A stretch of DNA of 64,000 nucleotides from Haliclona indistincta. Lineage: Eukaryota > Porifera > Demospongiae > Haplosclerida > Chalinidae. Below the pieces are notes generated by a model. It searched no databases, was not told the origin of the DNA, and worked only from the letters and a program-made list of their open reading frames with translations. The stretch lies in contig OZ024783.1 in NCBI GenBank assembly GCA_964017065.1, forward strand, positions 3,708,932-3,772,931, given 5' to 3'. The position numbers and the translations under genes were made by a program. Shown one piece after another: positions 31,790 to 42,645 of the stretch (within the stretch, counting starts at the first letter, position 1; every line of letters begins with the position of its first letter).

Positions 31790-32914
31790 GTTGAGTGTAT
31801 GCATGAGGTCAATGGGATGAGATTATGGTTTTAAGGATATCCTGTTCCAAAGTTCATTTTGTCTCTGACGTAGAATTATGATGACGTGAAGTGGTTAACA
31901 GAGGTGATGGCATAGTGCGTAATCATGCAAGTGTTGAATATCGTTATTTGTTGATATTATAAGTCACAATACATTTGGGGCCTATAAAAATAATGTGGTT
32001 TGGCATACTATAATCATTAGTTAATATTCATAGTTTGATCACCACTCAGGCAATAATTATGGTTACATAATAGATATTCACAACATTTGATCCAATATGA
32101 CGTGCACATGGAATGTACACTGCTGACATGCATAATTTAAAAACTTAGCTCATAAGATTAATACAATTTGACTTTCTCTTAATAATATTATTCTTATAAC
32201 ATACCATTAGTCTACTTTATCTGAAACCAGACGAACTCATCTGAATCAGTGGAAGTTATCGCAAAGGCTGACATCTGAACCAAGAAAGAGTGTGTATGAA
32301 TCCCTTGCCATTAATTTTTATAGTTTGCCAAAGTAACCACATGATTGAACACTGTTAGTTGACTGAGTTTTGGGAAGTGAGATCTGCTTCAACACAAAAA
32401 AAAACAGCATTTACACAATGTGTGTAGCTCAATAGCAATGGTCAGGTTGTCTGAGTGCTGTAAACGGTTTCCTTGCGTGATGGTACTGCTTCTCTTGGTT
32501 TGATAGGCTTCGCATGTTTTCATGACCCATTGCGGTGACTTATTCATGAGGCTTTAGACATCCTTTACCAGGAAGAAGAACAGATGGGTTGCAGTCTTGC
32601 AGATGGATTCCATGAATAGAAGCAGGAAACAAACTAACCATATCATACCATGAATGGGAATAGAACAGGAGGTGAGTGGAGTTGAAGCAAACTAGCTATA
32701 CTAGCTAATGTGTGCAAACATAAATTAGTAGCATGGTAACAGATGTGTGGGTTTAAAAATTTGCGTATTTCTCAACATTTGCTCATTCATAATGTTTCTG
32801 CAAACTGCAACTCTTGAACCATTCAACTGAAGTAAGACTCTTCAAATTTTAGCATGCAGCTTTCCCAATGCTCATCAGTATTTGCATCTACTTCCATCCA
32901 GTCCATTGCTTCAG
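31790..32914. repeat. Intergenic with partial transporter 5' flank
   Basis: About 31,790-32,160 is shared with 52,911-53,245. About 32,222-32,525 copies the transporter 5' flank and ends in a decayed coding start ('cggtttccttgcgtgatggtactgcttctc...gataggcttcgcatg'). About 32,530-32,914 shows nothing recognisable. Confidence 0.6.
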
Positions 32915-33150
32915 CAGGGTTCTATCTAGGATTTTTATTTGGGGGGAAGGCTTTAGTGAGAGGTGTGAGATGGGACTGTAGCGTAGCTACAGTCCGCTAG
33001 GGGGGTCTGGGGGCATGCTCCCCCAGATAATTTTTGAAATTTAGACCTTTAAAATGGCCATTTTGAGACACTTTGTGGCAGATTTTGGGGGGAAGGTGGA
33101 GAGTTTGGGGGAGAATCTTCCCCTCCACCCCCCCAGTGGATAGAACCCTG
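32915..33150. mobile_element. MITE with CAGGGTTCTATC ends
   Basis: Ends cagggttctatctagg... and ...tggatagaaccctg are inverted. The interior has mirrored G- and C-runs ('ggggggtctgggggcatgct' and 'ccccagataatttttg'). The direct repeat ttcag flanks both ends. No ORF. hAT-like ends are plausible. Confidence 0.8.
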
Positions 33151-34336
33151 TTCAGCCATAGTTACATGTATTTCTCTTAGTAAAAATATTTCGCATCCAT
33201 GCCTGAAGAATCACACTTTATTATATTGCAATAGTATGCTGTAATGAATATCAAATAGAAGCTCGTCATGTATGGTGTATAGGCAGAAGTGTGGTGTGTA
33301 GATCAGATAGACATTGGTGTATCATATACGCACAAAATTTATTTGCAACTCTATTCTTTTTGAATTTACATGTGAGCACATGTTAATAAACTTACCTATC
33401 AAATTGCAATCACACACTCACTCATCAACTAACTAATCTTAAGCATATCAGATTCATAATGGAGCAGCCTATTATGCCATTGAACTGAAACTGCACAGAG
33501 ATGCAATTGCAGAAACAACATGAATGAGCAAATGTAGATAATAAAAATTACATAATAGACATTCACAACATTTGATCCAATATGACATGCACATGGAATG
33601 TACACTGCACATACATATGGGTTGGGAAGAATGTGAGTATTTTGGTTCTGTTATTATATGTTATCTCTGACTGGTTCAAAGCATCAGTCACACACTAGCT
33701 GACATGCATAATTTCAAAACTTGCACAAAAATATTAATACAAACCCTCATAATTGGAATTTCTCTTAATATTCTTATCACATACCTTCATAGGTCAGTCT
33801 ACTTAATCTGAAACCAAACGAACTCATCTAAATCAGTGGAAGTTATCACAAAGCAGACATCTGAACCAAGAATGAGTGTGTAATGAATCCATTGCCATTT
33901 TTTAGTTTATGCCAAAGTAACCACATGATTGAACACTGCTAGTTGACTGAGATATTTGGGTTTTTGGAAGTGAGATCTGCTTCGACAAAACACAGCATTT
34001 ACACAATGAACTAACAGATTTATTGAAACCAAAGCTTCTCAAGTATGTTATGATCATTACTGTAGACAGGTGTGCATGGTATTGCTTCAGTCTATGAATG
34101 AAGTGCATTAAAAGCTAAAGCATGTAGCTCAATAGGCAATGGTCAGGTTGTTTAAGTGATGTAATCCGTTTCCTTGAGTGGTACTGATTCTCCGGCTTAG
34201 TGTGGAGTGGTTTGATAGGCTTTGCATGTTTCTTCAACTATTTACTCTCCAAGTATGTTATGATCATCAAATATAAACTGTTGTGGAATTTCTTCAATAG
34301 CTCAGAAGTCAACTTTACGCAATAGTTAGGACAGCT
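33151..34336. repeat. Intergenic and transporter 5' flank, unit 2
   Basis: 33,151-33,540 has no recognised feature. 33,545-33,740 repeats the 32,065-32,150 area. 33,810-34,336 is the transporter 5' flank, with the coding-start relic at 34,160-34,240 ('ccgtttccttgagtggtact'). Confidence 0.6.
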
Positions 34337-35962
34337 ATGAAGATTAAGTGCTACAAACTGTTTCCTCAAGCTGTACTTCTTCTCTTAGTGTGGAGTAGTC
34401 TGATTGGCTTTGCATCCTTCAGTTTGAAAACAATATTGATTCGATTGACACAGCTATCTTTCCCAAACTATGATGAATTTGCAAAATCTCTTCCCTGTGC
34501 TTATGCTGGACTGTTGATTCTACTCCCAGTTGCTGGTTGGATAGGAGACTCTTACCTAGGAAGATATCGAGCAATCATGGTTGGGTTTCTTCTGTCTGCA
34601 ACAGGATATTTGATCATACTGACTTCTTTTGTCATGCTGCAGTTTAACTGGAGATTAGAAGCATTCGTTGTTCTATGCTTGTCTTTGCCTGCTGTTGCTA
34701 GTGGCGCTGGGACTTTTGCAACCAATTCACTGCCATTTATAATAGACCAAATGATAGGAGCCTCAGCTGATGACATCAGTGCTGTAGTGCAGTGGTATTG
34801 TTGGGCAGTTGTATTCGGGATTCTTGTTCAACATCTACCAGTGTGTCTAATCCTGCCACAATTTCAACATCATATTCTTGAGTTCTATCTAGCCTTGACA
34901 TTCATCAGCTTATTGGTAGTTCTGTTATCTGACTGTCTCTGTCACAGATGGTTTGATGTCCATTTCAGAAGCAGTAACCCATTCAGAATTATCTTTGCAG
35001 TGCTCAACTATGCTCGCAAGACAAAGTACCCTGAGCACCGCAGTGCCTTGACATACATAGATGAGGAAGAACCATCACGCTTGGACTATGGCAAAGACAA
35101 ATTCGGAGGACCTTTCACAGAAGAAGAGGTGGAGGATGTCAAGACTGTACTAAGGATGTTGCCTCTGTTCTTGACTTCATTTGGAGCTTTTATTGCTAAC
35201 AATTTTGCACTAAACAAAGATGCATTTCAAAGTCATGTAATTTCTGTCCCTTTTGAACTGCAAGAATGTATTGGTCGCTTGCGGCACATGATTTTATACT
35301 CATCTGCTATTATTCTGCTACCCATCTATCGATTTGCTGTATTCCCTTTGCTACACAATCGTATTCCCAGTTTGATAAAAAGAGGAGCAGCAGGTATGAT
35401 TCTGTGCTGCTTGGGAATTCTGATGAACCTTACACTGGACACAATTGGGCACTTGCAAAGCAACACCACAATCCACTGCATGTTCAAGGACCACAATTCA
35501 ACTAACACTATACCAGTCCCTTTCTACTGGTTGATCTTGTCCGACCTTATCATCGGAATTGGAATCGCTGGCTTATTTTGCTGCTCAATAGAATTCATCA
35601 TGGCTCAGACCCCAAACAGAATGAGAGGTGTAATGATGGGTTTTGCTGTGATGATGCTTAGTTTTGGCTCTTCAATACATTATGGATTGCAGCTTCTTTT
35701 TGGGCACTTTTTACCCACAGTCACTCCCAGTTGTGGGTTCTATTACTACCTGGTGCTATCAATCCTTCTAATAATGTCAGTTATGCTGTCAGCTATTGCT
35801 ACTAAACGATACAAGCTGAGAGAGAGGGAGAGGCACGTCAACATACAGGCAATTGTTGAAGAATATCATGAGAGATACCTAGATCAAGAGGAGGAGTACA
35901 GGAGAGAAAATGATATCCAAGAAACATCCTCGGAGAGCAGCATAGTGTCTGACACTTACTAG
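34337..35962 (+). CDS. POT/SLC15-family transporter, forward copy C
   Basis: A 541-residue, near-identical paralogue of the gene at 12,494 with the same signature regions (AGWIGDSYLGRYRAIMVG; DQMIGASADDISAVVQWYCW) and the same missing ExxER motif. Differences are scattered conservative replacements, plus the tail SSIVSDTY instead of SSIESDTY. It heads unit 2 and precedes receptor copy 4 by about 650 bp. Reading frame fully intact. Substrate unknown. Confidence 0.8.
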   Translation: MKIKCYKLFPQAVLLLLVWSSLIGFASFSLKTILIRLTQLSFPNYDEFAKSLPCAYAGLLILLPVAGWIGDSYLGRYRAIMVGFLLSATGYLIILTSFVMLQFNWRLEAFVVLCLSLPAVASGAGTFATNSLPFIIDQMIGASADDISAVVQWYCWAVVFGILVQHLPVCLILPQFQHHILEFYLALTFISLLVVLLSDCLCHRWFDVHFRSSNPFRIIFAVLNYARKTKYPEHRSALTYIDEEEPSRLDYGKDKFGGPFTEEEVEDVKTVLRMLPLFLTSFGAFIANNFALNKDAFQSHVISVPFELQECIGRLRHMILYSSAIILLPIYRFAVFPLLHNRIPSLIKRGAAGMILCCLGILMNLTLDTIGHLQSNTTIHCMFKDHNSTNTIPVPFYWLILSDLIIGIGIAGLFCCSIEFIMAQTPNRMRGVMMGFAVMMLSFGSSIHYGLQLLFGHFLPTVTPSCGFYYYLVLSILLIMSVMLSAIATKRYKLRERERHVNIQAIVEEYHERYLDQEEEYRRENDIQETSSESSIVSDTY

Positions 35963-36455
35963 TAAATAATTTTAAAAGCTGCATGAATATTATTGACTTT
36001 TAGAAATGAAAGTCGTGAGCTCAGTACTTGCATTCGTAAAACACCATGCTAGCAGTGCACACTTTATACAAGGTTAGAACAGTGCTGTAAAAATGTTGCA
36101 GTGACATACGTAGTACTGACGTAATGGATGCTTGAATTACATGTTCTATATTAATATATATAGCTAATGACTACAGACTAACTTATAATTATTAGCTGTT
36201 AAACCAAACTACTGCACAAGCTACACCTGTCAAGCATGAAGTGTAGGAACTTAAAGTGTACCATAACTGCCGTTGCGGGCAAATTTAATACAGAAATGAC
36301 TTCAGTTATAACTGAATTCGCGTCCAGTCCACTTGTCTCGTTTCTCCTGCACAGATAATGTTAAATACATTTTGGGGTAAAGAACCATACTACATGTGTA
36401 CATCGATTCTTTTTCAGTACAGACATGCATGTTCATTGGGTCGTCCCTACAAACG
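35963..36455. repeat. Transporter-receptor spacer, unit 2
   Basis: The array spacer in its shortest form. It lacks the MITE seen at 14,258-14,608. Confidence 0.6.
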
Positions 36456-36560
36456 ATGGCGAAGAATGCGCCCACCACAGCACACGAATTAATCGCTGTG
36501 CATGCAGTGCATGCAGTGCACGAGTCCAATGCCAGATTCATATTGTCGTATACACTATAG
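36456..36560 (+). promoter_or_regulatory. Upstream ORF ahead of receptor copy 4
   Basis: ATGGCGAAG opens a 34-codon frame beginning MAKNAPTTAHELIAV, homologous to the uORFs at 530 and 15,634. It ends in TAG inside the left arm of the hairpin at 36,536. Confidence 0.45.
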
Positions 36561-36620
36561 TGATACTGTCCGCACCAGCAGTGCAGATAGTATCACTATA
36601 GTGTATACGACAATATGAAT
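36536..36620. repeat. 35-bp inverted repeat enclosing the receptor-4 start codon
   Basis: The arms 36,536-36,570 (attcatattgtcgtatacac...) and 36,586-36,620 (...gtgtatacgacaatatgaat) pair with one mismatch around a 15-base loop. The receptor ATG (36,615) lies in the right arm. Copies 1-3 and 5 have only the right-arm sequence, so the left arm is an inverted duplication unique to this copy. Confidence 0.85.
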
Positions 36621-37715
36621 GAGAACTGCAGCCATCCAGTGTCTACAAATGAAACTGACACAATTCTTCGTTGTATGGGCTTCCTTGGTCTGTCCTCGGT
36701 TATTGTGTGTTTCACTTCTGTGGTGCTAGTGTTCGTTTTTAAGTTATACATATACTTCGTCCATCGCCTCGCTCTTTACCAGGTGTTGGCGGCTTTGTCA
36801 TACGGTATCGCTCTCACGTTAGAACTACTGTTTCTTATCTTTCGTAAAGATGATGAAAAGAATCGCTGGCTGTGTGAAACAGTTGGTTTCTTTTCTCTTT
36901 ACTTCGCATGGGTGAAGCTGCTCTTTACGGCCTGGCTGGTTGTGCATCTGTTTTGTCAAGCTGTTCTCCATAAAGATCCTCAGAAAGATCACAAGTGTTA
37001 TGAAGTTTTGTGTCTAATGATATCGATTGTGTTTCCCCTTCTGTTCACATGGATACCATTTGTAAATGAAGACTATGGTCCTGCTGGTGCTTGGTGCTGG
37101 ATTCAGAGCTGGAATAATGACTGCATTGATAACTTATCAATTGCTGGAGTTACAGAGCAGTTTGCACTGTGGTATGGCCCAGCTATGTTTCTCTCTGTAG
37201 TGGAATCCATTGCAATAATTGTGATTGTCTTCTGTATACTGTTCTGCTATCAGCCTAATGATGTGCCTACAGGTACATCAAAATCCCTACTGGAATCATC
37301 AAACAGTTCAACATCCCTACTGGAGTCATCAAACAGTTCAGCACAGAAGCGATGCAAGGCTCTAAATGAACTTCTTCCACTTCTTGCTTATCCCATCCTA
37401 TTTTGTTTGTTACTTATACCACCGTTATTCAACAGAATTATTGGAGCAGCTTATACAGGGCAGCAGCCGAACATCACAGCGATTCTGGTTAGTGGTATAT
37501 TTGTCCCCTTGCAACCATTCTTTGCCGGATTGACCTTGTTCATTCACGTTCTTGTGTTAAAAATTTGCTGCAGACACACTAGATATGAGCGATTGAGTAC
37601 GACATACGCTAATGCATGGGTTTTCATTGGGGCTACTTCCACTAGTACTACTAGTACTAATAGTAAAGAAATGGAAGAAAGCGTTCACAGTGATAAAGAA
37701 CTGTGCACTAACTGA
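36615..37715 (+). CDS. cAMP-receptor-like 7TM GPCR, copy 4
   Basis: A 366-residue paralogue and the longest receptor. It has seven membrane segments, the TM3 Cys and YGPAGAWCWI. Loop 3 carries an exact 10-residue tandem duplication (SLLESSNSS followed by TSLLESSNSS), a 30-bp DNA repeat. TM5 ends IVFCILFCYQP and the tail is TSTTSTNSKEMEESVHSDKE, longer in Ser/Thr. It follows transporter C. Its start codon sits in a stable inverted repeat, which could reduce translation. Ligand unknown. Confidence 0.75.
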   Translation: MNENCSHPVSTNETDTILRCMGFLGLSSVIVCFTSVVLVFVFKLYIYFVHRLALYQVLAALSYGIALTLELLFLIFRKDDEKNRWLCETVGFFSLYFAWVKLLFTAWLVVHLFCQAVLHKDPQKDHKCYEVLCLMISIVFPLLFTWIPFVNEDYGPAGAWCWIQSWNNDCIDNLSIAGVTEQFALWYGPAMFLSVVESIAIIVIVFCILFCYQPNDVPTGTSKSLLESSNSSTSLLESSNSSAQKRCKALNELLPLLAYPILFCLLLIPPLFNRIIGAAYTGQQPNITAILVSGIFVPLQPFFAGLTLFIHVLVLKICCRHTRYERLSTTYANAWVFIGATSTSTTSTNSKEMEESVHSDKELCTN

Positions 37716-38038
37716 GTACTACTTAAACGCTGTGTTTGACTTGTTTCTTGCTGTAACATGTAGTATTCATGTATGCACCTGAAAATTGATAGTAGCTATT
37801 TATCTATAGCTTGCAATGTCATTTTAATTTTAATAAAGTACAAATGTTGCATGATGATTGCATGCATGACAATAGTCCATGTAGTCTAACTATAAATAAT
37901 TACGATTATAACTTCAATAAAAATCGCTCAGAGAATATGAATTTCTGATTGTGCTAAATTCATCGGTATACTATGCATGGTATGCATTAATTTTATGCTT
38001 AGTGTACCGGCATGTGATAGATTTTGGATATAATGTTA

Positions 38039-38635
38039 TGGCGGGTAACCTTTCGCCCACGCATTGTGAATAAAATATTATCATTATAAGGGCGGGGCTC
38101 ACAGTAGTACACAATTCATGTCAATGGGAGATAAAATTCAGAATTTTCGCACAAGATTGTTCATGCTGTGTAGCAAACTGATTTTAATCACTAGTACCTA
38201 CTTGTAGCTGAACAACTTGCGGAGGGCTGGAGCGCTTTTTGAAGATTTGCTCGTAGACTGAGGTATTTTATGACTGTTAAAACGCGGGTCACAACACAAA
38301 AATTTCCGTTCATCGACGATTACTCGCGACACGAGGATAATAGCGAAAAAAATGCTAGGTCCAGCCCTCGATAACGTCCTTGGCTTGAAGATTCTAGTTT
38401 CTTATAGACCTGCTACAGCTACACGTCGAGAAATCTGGTGCCAAAAATTGCTACATCGTTTCGGGGATCGCGATCACTTCGCGCTTTATAGATTTCGCTG
38501 AAAGTCGCTGGCAGAGCAGGGACGCAGGTCAACATGCTTCGCAGCAAGTTTCGCGCCACATGGCCGTCTCTGTGAAAAGTTTCGGGCGAAAGAATTTGGC
38601 TCATTAATATTCATTATAGAAAGGGTACCCGCCGC
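38039..38635. mobile_element. MITE with GGCGGGTA ends
   Basis: Ends 'ggcgggtaacctttcg' and 'gaaagggtacccgccgcc' are inverted with small differences. About 600 bp. Its interior matches 10,390-10,870 and, inverted, 54,677-54,897. No transposase. Confidence 0.7.
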
Positions 38636-38815
38636 CTCCTTAAATTTAAAATGAGCTATGTACATACATTGTCAAGTACAACTAGCAGTGGAGGGTAGGG
38701 TCACGAGGTAATAAGAGTTGGCTGCTCGGTGAACAAGGATGTGTGAGAGGGTGAGCTACACTGCTCGTTCTTGTCTAGCTAGCATTGTGCATTGTGTTGA
38801 ACCCGCGCGCAATGT

Positions 38816-38935
38816 CGAGAACTGATATCATGAGAGATACCTAGATCAAGAGGCGGAGTACAGGAGAGAGAATGATATCCAATAAACATCCTCAGAGAGC
38901 AGCATAGAGTCAGACACTTACTAGTCAATAATTTA
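38816..38935 (+). pseudogene. POT transporter 3'-end relic
   Basis: 'catgagagatacctagatca' through 'gagtcagacacttactag' matches the forward transporter tail. About 120 bp remain, preceded by the block shared with 2,195-2,335. Confidence 0.7.
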
Positions 38936-39741
38936 AAAAGCTGCATGAATATTATTAACTAAAAAAATGAATGTGGTTAGCTCAGTACTTGCATTCGTAA
39001 AACACCAGCAATGCACACTTTACAAATGATATTATAGAACCCGGCGTGCTGTGAAAAAAGTTGCAGTGACATAGTACACAATGGACTGATGCATGTTCTA
39101 TAATAATTATAGCTAATGACTACAGACTAACTTCATATTAGCTGTTAAACAGCAGACAAACTATACAGTCCAGCATCAGGAGCATATCGAGCCGGCAAAG
39201 CCGGCGAGGGAGCATGCAACTCCGTACTTGTTAGTGTATACGGCGAAATCCAAACATGGCTGTCATGTTTCAAAATAGCGATTCCTTTTATGGAATAAAC
39301 TTATGATTAGCACTGAGAAACATGACCGTATTAGGACCGCATGACCGTATAAGGAATCTCTAAAAATAGAACAGGCAGCCGTGTTTGGATTTCGCCGTAT
39401 ACAGAATTGCGTGCTCCCTTGCGCATGTCGTCTAGATGGGCTCCTGCCAGCATGCAGTGCAGGAACTTAAAGTGTGCCGTAACTGCCGTTCATTGCCGCG
39501 AGCAAATAATTAAAATACAAAAAACCTGCAGTAACTGAACATGATTCGCATCACTGCAACGTCCAGTCCAATTGTCTCGTTTCTCGTGCACTGATAATGT
39601 TAGCAAGTCTAGATGCACTTTTTCACAAAATTAAGGTGATCGTGTAAACTAATTTTTATGTAAAAACCCATACTACACTGATCGATTCCTTTTCTGAACA
39701 GACATATAAAGCACTTGTTCATTCGGTCGTCCCTACAAACG
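38936..39741. repeat. Array spacer ending in an orphan receptor 5' flank
   Basis: Spacer shared with the other units, with the hAT-like MITE at 39,177-39,446. It leads into the receptor 5' flank ('cattcggtcgtccctacaaa'), but no receptor follows. Confidence 0.6.
39177..39446. mobile_element. hAT-like MITE with ccagcat target duplication
   Basis: Tips caggagc and gctcctg; larger mirrored arms 'gtatacggcgaaatccaaac' and 'gtttggatttcgccgtatac'. The 7-bp duplication ccagcat flanks it (39,170-39,176 and 39,447-39,453). Other spacers (gtcaagcatgaag near 36,231) are the empty site. 270 bp, non-coding. Confidence 0.85.
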
Positions 39742-39912
39742 ATGGCGAAAGATACGCCCACCACAGTACACGAATTAATCGCTGTGCATGCAGTGCAAGA
39801 GTGCAATGCCAGATTATTGATCCGACTAAGTGCAGACAGTATCACTAGTCAGTCGAATCGCCAATGGACCGGAAGTAAATCAAACGCATACAATTTTATT
39901 TGCAACAATTGA
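39742..39912 (+). pseudogene. Orphan receptor uORF/5' flank
   Basis: ATGGCGAAAGATACG opens a frame beginning MAKDTPTTVHELIAV like the receptor uORFs. It then runs through 'gtgcagacagtatcactag' and past the place where a receptor would start. The receptor body is absent. The break is at about 39,848. Confidence 0.6.
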
Positions 39913-41660
39913 GAGCTCATTATAAATTCAGATGAGCTCATTATAAATTCAGATGTCTAGTTTGCTTAAAATACACGGCTATCTTTTTCCTCTACATACT
40001 AACAGGTGCATATCCTTTGCGCTTAAGCCACAAACGCGGAGCCAGGGATTTTTATTGTTGGACCAGCGGCCTAGAACTGTGCTGTAAAAAAGGCGTCCGA
40101 AAAGCATTTTGGGATAATCGAACGAGATTGAACTTCTTCATACTACTAGAACATGGCTTAAACTGTAATAAAGCCAAATTTGAAGTTGTCCTGTGCATTC
40201 TGCTTTGCATGACAGCAACCAGCACATTCCCGAGGGATTATAATACAGCCACACCCCTGTATAGTAACCCTAAATTGATTCTTTAATGAATTATTATAGT
40301 TTTCCTGAAATAGAAAGGACAGAGCTGTTTTGAGATGGTGCTGTGGTCCCGTGTCAAACACATCTGCATCAGCTTCAAAGCAATGGAATGATGACGACGG
40401 CGATAAACAGAGTCAAACACATGCATGGCATGTCTTTAGCTTTAAATCACAGCAGACACATGTTGATCATCTGTAGCAGTGTAAAGATAATAATACAAAA
40501 ATTCAACCTGGTTGAAAGAAAAAATACAATTATAAACAAAACATAGCCGGCCACAAAGTGCTGTATAGACACAGTACATGTGAGCTAAGACTGCATTTGT
40601 CACAGTAGATTTGGCAACATAAAACATACCATATGCATTTGAAAGCATTGCAGGTATACCATGTGAGCAAAACCATTACCAAGAGTAACTGGCGTGTACA
40701 GTACAGGACATGTCGGACGATAATGAGGTACAATATCTCAGGCAAAAGGGCTATTCTTCATAAATCAAAGCATGTAAGCATGAACAGTGACCAAAGGTTA
40801 ACTCACAACTGAAATTTGGCTGCATCTGAGTGAGTTTAAACAGCAATAATATACAATCGTATACATCAAGCCAATTACTCATACAGAATGCGTCCGAATA
40901 TCATTTTGGGATAACGATACCAGCATTATATTTGCTGTACTAAACTGTCACACATGCACCTACCACATATTCCAATAACAGCTTGTCCCACACTTCCCAC
41001 GCGAGATAGTTGTGAATACTTTGGGAATTGACACTGGACGATATCGAGACCACACGGTATTATCTATGCTCTAGTTCACCAGTCTCGCATATGTGGCACG
41101 ATTTGATATTGACAGTAGCAACTCGCCTACTTTGCATCAGAAGAACTGATGCACGAAAAAAATTAACCCTTTAATCACTTTGATGGGCTGTTCACTCCAT
41201 GCATCCAGTTGACTGTTGTGCTGCGCTTGGCGTCACTAGTCTGGCTGAACTGACTGCCAGTAGCCATTGAACGGCGGGTTGAGATGGGATGACTGTTCAC
41301 TCCAGTGAAGTTGACTGTTACACCGTGCTTGGCGTCACTAACTGGCCGCACTGCCGGACAGAACTCATGGCTGATCGAGCTAGCAGACAGAACTCTGGCA
41401 CTCACTCGACCTATACAGTTGAGCAGATTCGACTCTCGACCGCTACAGCTGAGCGGATTCAACTCTGGCACAAAGAGATTGCGTCTGAGAGCATTGCACA
41501 GCTATTATACTGTTTGCCAATCATAGAGGGAGTTACTCCGATGCTGGTAACTGTTCGTCCGCTGTAAGTTTGCCAAGCTCGCACTGCATGGTGCTTCTTT
41601 GCCTTTCCAAAGTGCAGCCAAAAAGTGATATGTTTATCCACTGATACGTACTCCTCATGC
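39913..41660. other. Unassigned sequence
   Basis: No supportable gene. The frame at 40,017-40,286 has no recognisable similarity. About 41,180-41,345 contains a diverged tandem pair ('ctgttcactcca...gttgactgtt...tgcttggcgtcacta' twice), and 41,400-41,470 a short 'gagc.gattc.actct' repeat. Confidence 0.5.
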
Positions 41661-41664
41661 AGTG

Positions 41665-42645
41665 TTCAGTACATCAGAGCATCGGTGCATTAGGGGCATC
41701 AGAGCATCAGTGCATCAAGGGCATCAGTGCATCAGAGGCATCAAGGGCATCAGGGCATCAGTGCATCAGAGCATCAAGGGCATCAGTGCATCAAGGGCAT
41801 CAGTGCATCAGTGCATCAAGGGCATCAGGGCATCAGAGCATCAAGGGCATCAGGGCATCAGTGCATCAAGGGCATCAGTGCATCAGAGCATCAGTGCATC
41901 AGGGCATCAGTGCATCAGAGCATCAAGGGCATCAGTGCATCAGTGCATCAAGGGCATCAGTGCATCAGAGCATCAAGGGCATCAGTGCATCAAGGGCATC
42001 AGTGCATCGGGGCATCAGAGCATCGGTGCATTAGGGGCATCAGTGCATCAAGGGCATCAGTGCATCAGAGCATCAGTGCATCAGTGCATCAGAGCATCAA
42101 GGGCATCAGTGCATCAGAGCATCAGAGCATCAGTGCATCAGAGCATCAAGGGCATCAGTGCATCAAGGGCATCAGTGCATCAGTGCATCGGGGCATCAGT
42201 GCATCAGAGCATCGGTGCATTAGGGGCATCAGTGCATCAAGGGCATCAGTGCATCAGAGCATCAGTGCATCAGAGCATCAAGGGCATCAGTGCATCAGAG
42301 CATCAAGGGCATCAGTGCATCAAGGGCATCAGTGCATCGGGGCATCAGTGCATCAGAGCATCGGTGCATTAGGGGCATCAGGGCATCAGTGCATCAAGGG
42401 CATCAGTACATCGGTGCATCAGGGGCATCAGTGCATCGGTGCATCAATGCATCAGTGCATCGGTGCATCAGAGCATCGGGGCATCAGAGCATCGGGGTAT
42501 CAGTACATCAGAGCATTGGTGCATTAGGGGCATCAGAGCATCAGGGCATCAGTGCATCAAGGGCATCAGTACATCGGTGCATCAGGGGCATCAGTGCATC
42601 AGAGCATCAGAGCATGAAGGACATCAGAGCATCAGTGCATTAATC
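41665..42645. repeat. GCATCAG/GCATCAAGG minisatellite
   Basis: Nearly 1 kb built from 8-9-bp units gcatcagt, gcatcaga and gcatcaagg. Higher-order blocks containing 'gcatcggtgcattaggggca' recur near 42,020, 42,210, 42,360 and 42,510. The unit lacks stop codons, so overlapping open frames of up to 266 codons exist in all three forward frames. They have no start context or flanking coding signals. Confidence 0.9.

Noticed and set aside
41727..42527. 266-codon frame in the minisatellite
   Set aside because: All three frames are equally open because the repeat lacks stops; no splice or start evidence, so not called a gene.
41665..42645. CRISPR array
   Set aside because: Units are 8-9 bp without unique spacers, in eukaryotic DNA.
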